Position numbers and translations under genes: made by a program
In this document: positions 54,187 through 63,043 of the stretch, piece by piece
Numbering within the stretch: the stretch's first letter is position 1
How the letters are laid out: each line of letters opens with the position of its first letter
Notes under the pieces: generated by a model
The model's database searches: none
What the model saw: only the letters and a program-made list of their open reading frames with translations
What the model was told of the DNA's origin: nothing
Assembly: GCA_040769385.1 (NCBI GenBank)
Contig: JAXGLD010000002.1
Span: forward strand, 434,001 to 498,000
Source of the DNA: PHAA01 sp022706565
Lineage (GTDB): Bacteria > Bacillota > Syntrophomonadia > Syntrophomonadales > Syntrophomonadaceae
Reading direction: 5' to 3'
DNA length: 64,000 nt

Positions 54187-56019
54187 ATGATATATAAGAA
54201 CACCAGGGAATGCGTACTTGACCTGGAAAAGCACGGCCATCTGGTTCGAGTTCACGAAGAAACCGACCCCAATCTGGAAATGGCGGAAATTCACCGCCGG
54301 GTATTCCAGGCTGGAGGGCCCGCCATTCTGTTCGAGCGGGTCAAAGGCAGTCCTTTCCCGGCGGTATCCAACCTGTTCGGTACGATGGAGCGGGCCCGTT
54401 TTATTTTCCGAGCTACCCTGGATAAAGTAATGCGCATTATGCGTACCGTTGCCGATCTGGAAACCGTGCGGCGACAGCCCTGGAGATATACCGGCCTGGC
54501 TCTAGCCGGATGGAACGCCCTGCCGCGCAAGGTCCGACAAGCGCCGGTTATGGAAGCCCAAACAACCATCAGTCAACTACCACAGATCAAATGCTGGCCA
54601 GATGACGGCGGGCCTTTTATTCTGCTCCCCCAAGTCTATTCTGAAAACCCTCTGGAGCCTGGAATCATGCGTTCCAATCTGGGAATGTACCGGATTCAAA
54701 TGGCAGGCAATGATTACGTTCAAGATCGCGAAGTCGGCCTCCATTATCAGATCAAGCGTGATATCGGGATTCATCACACCAACGCTATAGCCCGAAACGA
54801 ACCTTTACGGGTCAGCGTATTTGTAGGCGGCCCCCCCAGCCATACCTTGGCCGCTATTATGCCTTTACCAGAAATCTTGCCGGAGGTGGCTTTTGCCGGT
54901 CTGCTAGCCGGACGGCGTTTCCGCTATTGCTATGACCAGGGCTTCGCCATCGCAGCCGACGCTGATTTTTGCATCACTGGTACTGTTGCCCTCGGCCAAA
55001 CCAAGACCGAAGGGCCTTTTGGCGATCATTATGGCTATTATGCCCAGCGCCACCCCTTCCCTTTTTTGAATGTTGAACGGGTCTACCACCGTAAAGACGC
55101 GATATGGCCATTTACGGTGGTCGGCCGTCCCCCGCAGGAGGACACGATATTCGGAAATCTTATCCACGAGATCACGGGGCCGGTTACCCCCATGTCCATC
55201 CCAGGAGTGACAGCCCTTCATGCCGTTGATGCGGCTGCCGTTCATCCCCTGCTGCTGGCCATCGGGCGGGAACGTTACATCCCTTATGGACCCCGGGAAC
55301 CTCGGGAAATCCTCACTGTGGCTAATGCTATACTGGGCTTCGGCCAGGCTTCGCTGGCCAAATATCTGTTCATCTGTGCCTACGAAGACGAGCCTCGTCT
55401 GGACGTCACTGACGTTCCCGGCTATTTCCGTCATCTGTTGGAACGGGTGGACTGGCGGCGTGACTTGCATTTTCAAACCTGCAGCACCATCGATACCTTG
55501 GATTACACAGGCAGCGGCTTAAACCAGGGCTCCAAACTGGTCATCGCGGCCGCCGGCCCGGCCCGGCGCCGGTTGGCTACCACCCTCGACGATCGATTAC
55601 ATCTGCCGGAAGGATTTAGACAACCCACCTTGCCTTTACCCGGGATCGTGGCCGTTAACGGGCCTCGGGTTACCGATGCCCGGCAAGGTGAAACCGATGC
55701 CTCCCGCCTGGAACAGTATTTGGCCGATGCCGGGGTCCCTGAGGATATTGCTCTTATTGTGATGGTAGATGACAGTGAATTTGTAGCTCGACATCTCGAT
55801 AATTTTCTCTGGACAACCTTTACCCGTTCCAATCCGGCCAATGATGTATACGGAGTGGGCAGTTTCACCGACCATAAGCACTGGGGCTGCCGTGGACCCT
55901 TGATTATTGATGCCCGGTTAAAGCCCCATCATGCTGCTCCCCTGATCGAGGATCCAATGGTCACCCGGCAGGTTGACCGTTTAGGGGCCCCCGGGGGAAG
56001 CCTGCACGGAATCATTTAG
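54187..56019 (+). CDS. UbiD-family prenylated-FMN decarboxylase
   Basis: A 610-residue UbiD-family enzyme, of the longer type (classic bacterial UbiD is near 490). The family uses prenylated FMN for reversible decarboxylation of aromatic and alpha,beta-unsaturated acids. The TEGPFGDHYGYY motif (274-285) holds the catalytic glutamate and metal ligands, and the cofactor-site segment MYRIQMAGNDY and the YQIKRDIGIHH stretch are present. The ferredoxin gene starts 25 bases downstream. No UbiX-type prenyltransferase, which makes the cofactor, lies in the window. The substrate cannot be inferred; quinone or aromatic-acid metabolism are both possible. Confidence 0.88.
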   Translation: MIYKNTRECVLDLEKHGHLVRVHEETDPNLEMAEIHRRVFQAGGPAILFERVKGSPFPAVSNLFGTMERARFIFRATLDKVMRIMRTVADLETVRRQPWRYTGLALAGWNALPRKVRQAPVMEAQTTISQLPQIKCWPDDGGPFILLPQVYSENPLEPGIMRSNLGMYRIQMAGNDYVQDREVGLHYQIKRDIGIHHTNAIARNEPLRVSVFVGGPPSHTLAAIMPLPEILPEVAFAGLLAGRRFRYCYDQGFAIAADADFCITGTVALGQTKTEGPFGDHYGYYAQRHPFPFLNVERVYHRKDAIWPFTVVGRPPQEDTIFGNLIHEITGPVTPMSIPGVTALHAVDAAAVHPLLLAIGRERYIPYGPREPREILTVANAILGFGQASLAKYLFICAYEDEPRLDVTDVPGYFRHLLERVDWRRDLHFQTCSTIDTLDYTGSGLNQGSKLVIAAAGPARRRLATTLDDRLHLPEGFRQPTLPLPGIVAVNGPRVTDARQGETDASRLEQYLADAGVPEDIALIVMVDDSEFVARHLDNFLWTTFTRSNPANDVYGVGSFTDHKHWGCRGPLIIDARLKPHHAAPLIEDPMVTRQVDRLGAPGGSLHGII

Positions 56020-56044
56020 AGGAAAGATAATGGGAGGTTTCGAA

Positions 56045-56233
56045 ATGAAAGCAAGCGTTGACAGAGATATTTGTATTGGCTGCGGGCTTTGTGAGATAAC
56101 CTGCCCAGAAGTGTTTGAATTAGATGATGAAATGATATCAACGGTCATCGTTGATGAGATACCTGAGGATTTGGAGGAATGCGCTGAAGAGGCGGAAGAG
56201 GAATGTCCCGTGACGGCGATCACCATCGATTAA
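56045..56233 (+). CDS. Single-cluster 4Fe-4S ferredoxin
   Basis: A 62-residue acidic ferredoxin. Cysteines CIGCGLCEITCPEVF and the distant ECPVTAI supply one 4Fe-4S cluster, as in Thermotoga or Desulfovibrio monocluster ferredoxins. ATG 56045 follows GGGAGG by six bases. It is probably co-transcribed with the UbiD-like gene. Confidence 0.93.
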   Translation: MKASVDRDICIGCGLCEITCPEVFELDDEMISTVIVDEIPEDLEECAEEAEEECPVTAITID

Positions 56234-56417
56234 GATCGATCTCCTGCCCGCGATGGGTAAGGTCAACAACCTTAGTAAAGGAACCTTGCATCCTGTCTTT
56301 AAATGACCTGAGCAATTGGTAATCATCCCAAAAGTGCATGTGGATAAGATAACGGGGCTTGACTTCATTGAGAAAGAATTCAGCGCCCATACAGTAATTA
56401 TGTTGCAGCTTGGCCAA
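56220..56417 (-). pseudogene. C-terminal remnant of a metallo-beta-lactamase-fold protein
   Basis: The minus frame encodes about 65 residues with KPRYLIHMHFWDDYQLL and a final VVDLTHRGQEIDL, which look like the last strands of an MBL-fold hydrolase (PKYVIPMHF type). A stop codon lies just upstream in frame and the zinc-binding HxHxDH half is absent, so this is a decayed fragment between the ferredoxin and sulfatase genes. Recognised by motif alone. Confidence 0.5.
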
Positions 56418-56492
56418 CCGTCAGCTTTGGTCGGTTTAGGTCGGCGTTAAAAATACGTTTTTAACTAGAACCATGAATTCTAAGGTGAAGAA

Positions 56493-57653
56493 ATGTTAAA
56501 CACGGTCTTATTGATAATAATACCTTTTATATGCTTAATCCTACCCGAAATCATAATTCGAGGCGGTTCCGAATCTATAGCCTGGATATCCAGTCATCCC
56601 ACCCAGTTCATTGTCAGCTATGCCATCCTTTTTGGCCTTATAAATACCTGGTATGTACTGCCGCGCCGAATGTATGCGACCGTGGGAGCTCTGACCGCAT
56701 CTTTATTAACCGTCGGTGGGTTTATCAGCCATCAGAAACTCATATTAAGGGGAGAACCTCTGCTCCCCTGGGATTTTAAGATAGGCAAAGAAGCTTTAAA
56801 TATTTCGCAGAACTTTGAGTATTTCAACTCGCTGCCAACATTATTATTTATTGTGATATGCGTATTTACCGCTGTAATTTGGATTGGATTCCGGTTGATA
56901 CCCAAAGAAAACTATCGTTTCCCCCATAAATTTTCCACTGCCCTGCCTAGCCTGGCTTTGGTTTTAATCTTGGTTCAACCAGTCTCTCTGCAAGATGCCT
57001 TCTCCCTGAACCTGATTGATTGGAATCAAAAGGCCAACTACACCGAAAATGGTATGGTGCTTAGCTTTATACTCAATACCAACGCTACGCGTCTGGCTGT
57101 TCAGGAACCGGAATTATACCATAAAAGCACCATCAAGAACATTATCTACCAGAAAGTGCCGGCTGCTAAGGTGGTAAATTCAGGCTTGAGCCCCAATATT
57201 ATTGTGGTGATGAGTGAAGCCTTTTGGGACCCCACGGTTATGGACGGCATCTCATTTAGTGAAGATCCACTGCCTTATTTTCATCTCCTCCAGCAGAGCT
57301 ACACCTCGGGGATTATGCTTACCCCAGTTTATGGAGGAGGTACGGCTAATACTGAATTCGAGGTTTTGACTGGGTTTTCCACCCAGTTTTTACCCCAAGG
57401 GACAACCCCCTATGTTCAGTATGTCAACAAGCCGCTGGAGGCTTTGCCCGCCATCCTGAAAAGTCAGGGGTACAAGACTACCGCCATCCACACCTACCAT
57501 GATTGGTTTTATAGACGTAACAGTGTATATCCGTATTTGGGGTTTGACAGGTTTTTAAGCCAAGAGTCATTTATCAATCCCGAATACTACGGCAGTTATA
57601 TACGGGATACCGAACCATCAATTTGTTTTGGGACATGGTCCGGTAGTAGTTGA
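56493..57653 (+). pseudogene. Truncated LTA-synthase-type sulfatase
   Basis: 386 residues of a lipoteichoic-acid-synthase-like membrane phosphoglycerol transferase. About four N-terminal helices are followed by the sulfatase fold: NIIVVMSEAFWDPT, then the nucleophile threonine in YGGGTANTEFEVLTGFS. Soon after RDTEPS the family similarity stops and the frame ends, so the second half of the catalytic domain, including the metal-binding Asp/His residues, is missing. The enzyme should be inactive. The open frame of an unrelated C-terminal domain begins inside its last codons, which points to a deletion joining two genes. Confidence 0.75.
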
Positions 57654-57909
57654 TAATGTGTTATACCCGGATAATCATGTGCTTGAGGTTGAGGGAATGG
57701 ATTTCTGCCAAAACCATATTGTATATGTCAATAATCGCCCGGTTGATACCGAATTTGTTGACGGAACCCTATTGAAAGCGGCTTTGCCGGTGGCGTATTT
57801 AAACAGCGATGAGGCCCTATTCGTTCAGGTTAAGCTAGCCGATCATGGGGAAAACATTATAACCGAATCCGAGGTGTATACCGTCACCAGTCCATTAGCC
57901 GTGAACTAA
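57628..57909 (+). pseudogene. Orphan C-terminal IPT/Ig-like domain fragment
   Basis: 93 residues in another frame, overlapping the sulfatase end. The sequence (VVVDNVLYPDNHVLEVEGMDF, HIVYVNNRPVDTEFVDGTL, then paired beta strands) resembles an IPT/TIG-type Ig fold with the DNxxYPxxxxLxVxGxxF opening. Such domains end surface or glycosyltransferase-type membrane proteins. It has no ribosome site or proper start of its own, so it is likely the tail of a second gene left by the deletion. Confidence 0.5.
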
Positions 57910-57996
57910 AGTGCTGACTGCCCTTTTTATCATATCCTCAAAATGACTCCCTCCGGACCCGACGGCAAGCACCCCGACTCTTCCAAAAACATGCCA

Positions 57997-58032
57997 CAAA
58001 AAAGCTGGGCCCCATCGCTGACAGAGCCCAGC
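57997..58032 (-). terminator. Terminator after the YbjQ gene
   Basis: On the minus strand GCTGGGC and GCCCAGC arms with a 15-base loop, followed by six T; 57 bases after the stop. The rest of 57910-58089 shows no gene. Confidence 0.75.
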
Positions 58033-58089
58033 ACTTACGGTTTTGCTATTTAACTGTGGGCCTGACAATAGCGACTGACGGGACTGCTT

Positions 58090-58422
58090 TTACATACTCA
58101 GGGGCGGTTCGGCCAATTTGACCGCGGTCCCGCTGGCAAACAACATCAGCATATCATCATGGATCGTCAAGTGATCGAATACAACCGCAACAATCGCATC
58201 GGCTCCCATCTTTTCCGCCTTGGCCTTCATCTCGGCTATAGCGGCCAAACGGGCCTGGGTCATGTGGTCTTTGTAGCCTGGCACCGCTTCGCTGGGTCCC
58301 GAAGCAATGCCGGTAATGATCTCTTTGGCCATTTTCTCTTCCCAGATAGATTGGCCAGCTACCAGGCCGAGATATTCTTCTATGGAGCGGTTTTCCACTG
58401 TTTGCGTAGTTGTGACAATCAT
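58090..58422 (-). CDS. YbjQ/UPF0145 family protein
   Basis: A 110-residue protein of the YbjQ (UPF0145) family, recognised by MIVTTTQTVENRSIEEYLG, the VVGQS-like VAGQSIWE segment and MGADAIVAVVFDH. Structures of family members are small homopentamers of unknown function. Single gene with its own terminator. Confidence 0.9.
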   Translation of the reverse strand: MIVTTTQTVENRSIEEYLGLVAGQSIWEEKMAKEIITGIASGPSEAVPGYKDHMTQARLAAIAEMKAKAEKMGADAIVAVVFDHLTIHDDMLMLFASGTAVKLAEPPLSM

Positions 58423-58491
58423 TTCTTATCCTCCTTTCCATTTTCGACGGGGAGTTAAGCCCTGACACTACAACAACAGAAATTAGTGGAT

Positions 58492-58507
58492 ACAGGTGAG
58501 TACCTGT
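58492..58507. promoter_or_regulatory. Palindrome ACAGGT-GAGT-ACCTGT in the YbjQ/stalk-protein divergent region
   Basis: A perfect 6-bp inverted repeat with four-base spacer, 70 bases before the ybjQ-like start and 159 before the stalk-protein gene. It could be an operator; the rest of the 243-base gap shows no RNA or gene. Confidence 0.35.
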
Positions 58508-58665
58508 TTAATTATATTGTTGCATTAGCATACTTATATGTCCACAATATTCCATCGCACTAGGGATAGAAGTGGTACACTGATGGAGGAGGGGCAGTTT
58601 TTTTCGTCCAGGTATATGGGGCAGAATAATTAACAGCCTCAGGATTGAAAGGAGTGCAATGAATT

Positions 58666-59460
58666 ATGCAAGTATCCAAACGGGCAACGGTTACCATATT
58701 GCTGGTACTGGCCTGGATGTGGCTGGCTTCCGGTTTGAATTTCACACCCATTGCCGCGGCCGCACCCAGCAGCGGGGAACCTCGCGTTACTACCTGGGAG
58801 CCCGCTGCCGGGGAGGGATACGCGGTCCTGTACGGCACCATCGAAGATGAGGGCAATTCCGAAATCGAAGAATTTGGTTTCTACGTCGGTTCTCCCGGAT
58901 ATGAGGATAAGGAGATCAAGATCAAGTTCGAGGGTCGCATCGATGATAATGACACTTTTCAATACAAGCTGTCCGGATTGGATGACGCGGTGGTTTATTA
59001 TGTGAGGGCTTATGCCATCAATGATAACGGCGACGGTTACGGAAGCCTGCTATATTTTGAGGTAGACAAAGCCCCCCCAAAAGTAAGCGTTTTCACTGTT
59101 GGCTCCATCCAATACAGCCTGTGGGGTACGCCCAAGGAAATGGATGTGGCTCCCTATATCAAGGACAGCCGCACCTTTATGCCAATCCGCTACGGTGCCT
59201 ATGCCATGGGCCTGACTAATGAGGACATCGTCTGGGATGAAGCCTCCCGTACCGTTAACCTGACCAAAGGCGGCAGCACGGTTAAGCTAGTGGTGGGCAG
59301 TTATAACATGTGGGTGAACGGTATCCCCACCCCCATGGATGTGGTGCCGGAAATCACTGAGGGGCGGACGTTCCTGCCCGTTGCCTGGTTGGCGACCGCG
59401 TTCCGGCAGACCGCTGTCTGGAATGCCAGCGCCGGCACTATCACGATTGAACTTGAATAG
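58666..59460 (+). CDS. Secreted stalk-domain protein with fibronectin-like domain
   Basis: A 264-residue exported protein. A signal peptide (residues about 8-33, ending AAAA) precedes a fibronectin-III-like domain (VTTWEPAAGEGYAVLYGTIEDEG to YGSLLYFEVD) and a C-terminal copper-amine-oxidase-N-like stalk domain (IKDSRTFMPIRYGAYAMGL, ITEGRTFLPVAWLATAF). Probably surface-bound, no enzyme motif. The ATG is 11 bases after AAGGAG, with another out-of-frame ATG between them. Confidence 0.8.
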   Translation: MQVSKRATVTILLVLAWMWLASGLNFTPIAAAAPSSGEPRVTTWEPAAGEGYAVLYGTIEDEGNSEIEEFGFYVGSPGYEDKEIKIKFEGRIDDNDTFQYKLSGLDDAVVYYVRAYAINDNGDGYGSLLYFEVDKAPPKVSVFTVGSIQYSLWGTPKEMDVAPYIKDSRTFMPIRYGAYAMGLTNEDIVWDEASRTVNLTKGGSTVKLVVGSYNMWVNGIPTPMDVVPEITEGRTFLPVAWLATAFRQTAVWNASAGTITIELE

Positions 59461-59469
59461 CTCTTTCAA

Positions 59470-59502
59470 ATAACCCGCTTGTACAAGCGGGTTATTTTTT
59501 TG
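59470..59502 (+). terminator. Terminator after the stalk-domain gene
   Basis: TAACCCGCTT-GTAC-AAGCGGGTTA hairpin followed by seven T. The whole is a perfect palindrome. Confidence 0.92.
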
Positions 59503-59545
59503 TCCGCGACCATTCATTTTCTGCACCAACATCCAGGAATTCGTA

Positions 59546-59573
59546 TTGTCAGGACGCCCGTAATTGTTACAAT
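59546..59573 (+). promoter_or_regulatory. Promoter of the L,D-transpeptidase gene
   Basis: TTGTCA (59546-59551) and TACAAT (59568-59573), 16 bases apart, 44 bases before the start codon. Confidence 0.6.
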
Positions 59574-59617
59574 GGTAATTGGTGTATCTTTACGTAGCGG
59601 TTTAGGGGTGTTGGGGA

Positions 59618-60475
59618 ATGAGAAGCAAGTTGGTATTGGGTTGGGTCATCGTTCTATGTCTGTGGTTGGGGTGGGATTTCGATTCCTGTACTGCCGCTGA
59701 CGCAGTCAATGTCACAAATACAGTCTATCCGGTGGTCGAGGTTTCCTCCGTTTTGGATGATATCAAGGTTTCCGTTAATGGGACTCCCGTCGCTTTCCCT
59801 GACCAGGCTCCCTATTTATCCAACAGCCGCACCATGGTTCCCCTGAGATTCATAAGCGAAGCCCTGGGGGCAAAGGTCAGTTGGGATGAATCTAGCCGCC
59901 AAGTGGTGGTGGAAGGCAATCAGGTGATCGCGCTCAGCCTGGATTCCAATCAGGCCACCGTCGATGGAATGGCGTTCCTGTTGGATGCTCCTCCGGAGGT
60001 CGCCGGGCAACGCGTTATGGTCCCCCTGCGGTTTGTCAGCGAAGCCCTGGGAGCCGAGGTCAAGTACCTCCCACCCGCAAATCTCAGTGCAAACCCACCG
60101 GACTGGAAGATCGATGTCAGCATCGGCGAACAGAAGGTACGGATATATGACGGTGACACTTTGGTCAAGGATTGGACCGCCTCGACCGGAGTGAACAACT
60201 CTACCCCGACCGGCACCTTTTTACTCCAGAACCGGGGGGACTGGTTCTTCAGTTCCAAATACCAGCAAGGCGCTCGGTACTGGGTATCGTTCAAGGATTG
60301 GGGCACCTATCTTTTCCATAGTGTGCCTATGGATCGTCAGGGAACAGTCATAGATGAGGAAGCGGCCAAATTGGGGACGCCGGCTTCCCATGGATGTGTG
60401 CGGCTGGCTATCGAGGATGCCCAATGGTTGTATCGGAATATTCCTACCGGCACTCCGGTTTCGATTCGCGCGTAA
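59618..60475 (+). CDS. Secreted L,D-transpeptidase with N-terminal stalk domain
   Basis: A 285-residue exported enzyme. A signal peptide (about 1-27) is followed by a double stalk domain (SNSRTMVPLRFISEALGAKVSWD at 68-90 and a second copy with VMVPLRFVSEALGAEV) and a YkuD catalytic domain with His234, His258 and Cys260 (ASHGCVRL). The stalk may hold it to the cell surface while it forms 3-3 peptidoglycan cross-links. The two copies of MVPLRFxSEALGA are near-identical internal repeats. Confidence 0.9.
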   Translation: MRSKLVLGWVIVLCLWLGWDFDSCTAADAVNVTNTVYPVVEVSSVLDDIKVSVNGTPVAFPDQAPYLSNSRTMVPLRFISEALGAKVSWDESSRQVVVEGNQVIALSLDSNQATVDGMAFLLDAPPEVAGQRVMVPLRFVSEALGAEVKYLPPANLSANPPDWKIDVSIGEQKVRIYDGDTLVKDWTASTGVNNSTPTGTFLLQNRGDWFFSSKYQQGARYWVSFKDWGTYLFHSVPMDRQGTVIDEEAAKLGTPASHGCVRLAIEDAQWLYRNIPTGTPVSIRA

Positions 60476-60536
60476 ATCTATTTAATATTTGTTCTCCCTT
60501 CATCGCGAGCAGGAGAATCTTCCTGATTGTCCAGCA

Positions 60537-61007
60537 TTAAGCCTTAATATCTTCCAGGGTGTAACTGCGCAGTTCGGCCAGCCAGGTTTCCAGCAATTGC
60601 TGCCAGCGCGGGCTAATAAACTGGGTGCTGATGCCCCCAGTTACCACCACGTCACAGGCTTCATTACTATTCACCTCTTTTATGTCCACCGCCAGAATGC
60701 CGAGGTTAGGATTGGATTGCATTGATTCCTTAAACACGCGGGCCTCCCCTTGAATGGTGAAAACCAGGTTGTTGGCACCCATAAAGGTCAGCGCGATCTT
60801 CCCCGACCGCACCGCATTTTTGTAAGTGGCCGATTTGTTTTGGGAGGCCATCAATAAAATACGTTCTCCGGGTGCGTAGAACTGAGACATGGGCGCCCCA
60901 CGGGGGAAATCATCTTCATCAACCGTCGATACCACTCCGACCATGGTATCAACAGCCAAAAACTGATACAGTACCGGTGGCAGGCAATCTCCACGATATT
61001 TGCTCAT
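60537..61007 (-). CDS. Pyridoxamine 5'-phosphate oxidase-like FMN-binding protein
   Basis: A 156-residue split-barrel flavoprotein-like protein (MVGVVSTVDEDDFPRGAPMSQFYA, KIALTFMGANNLVFTIQGEARVF). The family includes FMN reductases and heme/FMN binding proteins; the true PNPOx signature is not complete. It starts 12 bases after the VWA gene ends, so it is likely the last gene of the padR operon. Confidence 0.8.
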   Translation of the reverse strand: MSKYRGDCLPPVLYQFLAVDTMVGVVSTVDEDDFPRGAPMSQFYAPGERILLMASQNKSATYKNAVRSGKIALTFMGANNLVFTIQGEARVFKESMQSNPNLGILAVDIKEVNSNEACDVVVTGGISTQFISPRWQQLLETWLAELRSYTLEDIKA

Positions 61008-61019
61008 TCATAATCCCTC

Positions 61020-62120
61020 CTAAATCTTGGCCAGCGATTTTTCTAGCTCCACTAGGTTCGGACAGGCGAAAACCTTATCACAATAGGGCATATAGTCGTT
61101 TATGATGCTATCCCCGGTATTCCACTGGGACACCGGTTCAGGATTGAACCAATATACCTTTTTGGCCTGGCTTTTAATCTCTGCTAATACCCATTTGCCA
61201 TTTTCCTGCCAGTTGTTGCGGGCATCCCCGAATATGAGGACGCTGGTCTTGCGGGTTATGCGGTGGCGGAAACGCTGATGGAATTGCTCCAGGGTTCGCC
61301 CGTAATTGGTATATCCGGTTACTCCCACCACCCGGGCATTGCGCAGTACATGGCCCCGGAAATTAAGAGGATTGCCGGACAGAAGCAGCCCGGTGATATC
61401 CGATACTTCATCGATAAACGCGTAGGACTCAATATACTGAAAAAATCTCTCCAGGGAAGCAATCAAGGCTAAGGAGATACAACTGAAATTCATGACCGAA
61501 CCGGACACATCGCACAGGATCAAGATAACCGGTTTCTCACGGTATTTGCGAACCGTGTACAGGTTGAGGGGAATCCCCCCAGTGGACAGGCTGCTGCGGA
61601 TAGTGCGCCTAAAATCCAAGCGGTTCTGATCATTGCGCTTTCTTTTCTTGACGAACTTGGCTGCCAGACGCCGGGCCAGGAGTGGTACCATAGCCTCGAT
61701 GCTGGTCAGCTCCTCAGCGCTGATCCGCCCGAAATCCTGTTGCAGAGGATTTTTTTTGCCGCCCGGGGCTTGAGCTGTACCGCCTTTGCCCATGGGAGTG
61801 CCCATGCCGATATCGTAATCACTGACCGCCGTTACTTCCCTGGAACGGGAGGGCTGTTCTGAATTGACGGATTGGAAGTATTGTCGGTTTTCCGGGCTCA
61901 GATATTCGTTAAAAAAGCGTTCGAAAACCTCGTCGAAGGCGTTTTGGTAGCTGTAATCCTTCACCAGGGTGGTAAACAGGGTTGAATAAAAGTAGTCCCG
62001 ATTGGTCCAATCGATCAGCAGCAGGGCCTGGCAACAATCCCTCACCTGGCTGGTGCTCACCGGAATTTCCTGCTCCCGCAGATCAGCAAAAAAGGCCTGT
62101 AAATACTGCAATACCGGCAT
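61020..62120 (-). CDS. VWA-domain CoxE-like protein
   Basis: A 366-residue protein with a long charged N-terminal region and a C-terminal von Willebrand A domain. The metal-binding MIDAS is visible as DVSGS (Asp204 to Ser208), with TGYTNYG (Thr) and FGDARNNW (Asp) completing it. Such CoxE proteins act with a MoxR AAA+ ATPase, encoded just upstream, in maturing or inserting metal cofactors or complexes. The linker (GMGTPMGKGGTAQAPGGKK) is Gly/Pro-rich. Confidence 0.88.
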   Translation of the reverse strand: MPVLQYLQAFFADLREQEIPVSTSQVRDCCQALLLIDWTNRDYFYSTLFTTLVKDYSYQNAFDEVFERFFNEYLSPENRQYFQSVNSEQPSRSREVTAVSDYDIGMGTPMGKGGTAQAPGGKKNPLQQDFGRISAEELTSIEAMVPLLARRLAAKFVKKRKRNDQNRLDFRRTIRSSLSTGGIPLNLYTVRKYREKPVILILCDVSGSVMNFSCISLALIASLERFFQYIESYAFIDEVSDITGLLLSGNPLNFRGHVLRNARVVGVTGYTNYGRTLEQFHQRFRHRITRKTSVLIFGDARNNWQENGKWVLAEIKSQAKKVYWFNPEPVSQWNTGDSIINDYMPYCDKVFACPNLVELEKSLAKI

Positions 62121-62145
62121 CTTACCCCTCCTTGCCCTGTGGCGT

Positions 62146-63021
62146 CTAGGCCCGGAAATTGAGGTCTCGGTCGCGATATATTATCCGTTCCAATTTTTCC
62201 TGATCCTCGCGGTATTTAACCACCGTGGTCAGGGTTTGCAGAGTGGTTTCCACATCCAGGTCTTCTTTGCCTAGCCACAGCAGCGAGGCGGCCCAGTCGA
62301 TACTCTCTGCGATGCTGGGTGGTTTCTTTAATTCCAGCCCTCGCAGCTGCCTTACCACTTGGGCCACTTTCTCGGCCAGACTCGGGGGAAGGTTGGGTAT
62401 TTTGAGCATCAGGATCTGCTTTTCCATTTCTTTGGAGGGGAAATCCAGGTAGAGATACAGGCATCGCCTTTTAAGCGCTTCGGAAAGCTCGCGGGTGGCA
62501 TTGGAGGTCAGGAATACAAATGGCTGGTGTTGGGCCCGAACCGTCCCAATTTCGGGAATCGTGATCTGGAACTCGGACAGCAGCTCCAGTAGCATGGCCT
62601 CAAATTCAAAATCCACTTTGTCTATCTCGTCTATTAGCAATACCGTCGGTGAATCACTGGTGATACTTTTAAGCAGGGGTCTGGTGAGAAGAAAACTATC
62701 CGAAAAAATGTCCTCTTCAATCTGTTGTACACTCAGGTTTTTGTTCGCCACCGCCTGGATATGCAGCAACTGTCGTTTGTAGTTCCATTCGTACAGCGCC
62801 TTGGCTTCATCCAAACCTTCATAACACTGGAGACGGATCAAGGGCAGTTGCGTCACCTGGCTGAAAGCCTGTGCAATAGCGGTTTTCCCTACCCCGGCCG
62901 GCCCTTCCACCAGGACCGGTTTTTTCATGGCTCCAGCCAGATATAGAACGGTTGCTACCTTGTCGTCACAAATATATCCGGCCCGCAGCATTTTTCCCTT
63001 CATGATCTGCATATTGTCCAT
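62146..63021 (-). CDS. MoxR-family AAA+ ATPase
   Basis: A 291-residue AAA+ ATPase of the MoxR class (CoxD/APE2220-like subfamily). Walker A is GPAGVGKT (40-47), Walker B LLIDEIDKVD, with a sensor-1 FLTSNATRELSEALKRRC. MoxR proteins act as chaperones with VWA partners; the VWA gene follows 25 bases later. ATG 63021 lies after GGGGAG; the frame extends 13 codons further into padR. Confidence 0.92.
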   Translation of the reverse strand: MDNMQIMKGKMLRAGYICDDKVATVLYLAGAMKKPVLVEGPAGVGKTAIAQAFSQVTQLPLIRLQCYEGLDEAKALYEWNYKRQLLHIQAVANKNLSVQQIEEDIFSDSFLLTRPLLKSITSDSPTVLLIDEIDKVDFEFEAMLLELLSEFQITIPEIGTVRAQHQPFVFLTSNATRELSEALKRRCLYLYLDFPSKEMEKQILMLKIPNLPPSLAEKVAQVVRQLRGLELKKPPSIAESIDWAASLLWLGKEDLDVETTLQTLTTVVKYREDQEKLERIIYRDRDLNFRA

Positions 63022-63043
63022 ATAAATCGCTCCCCGCCTCCGT

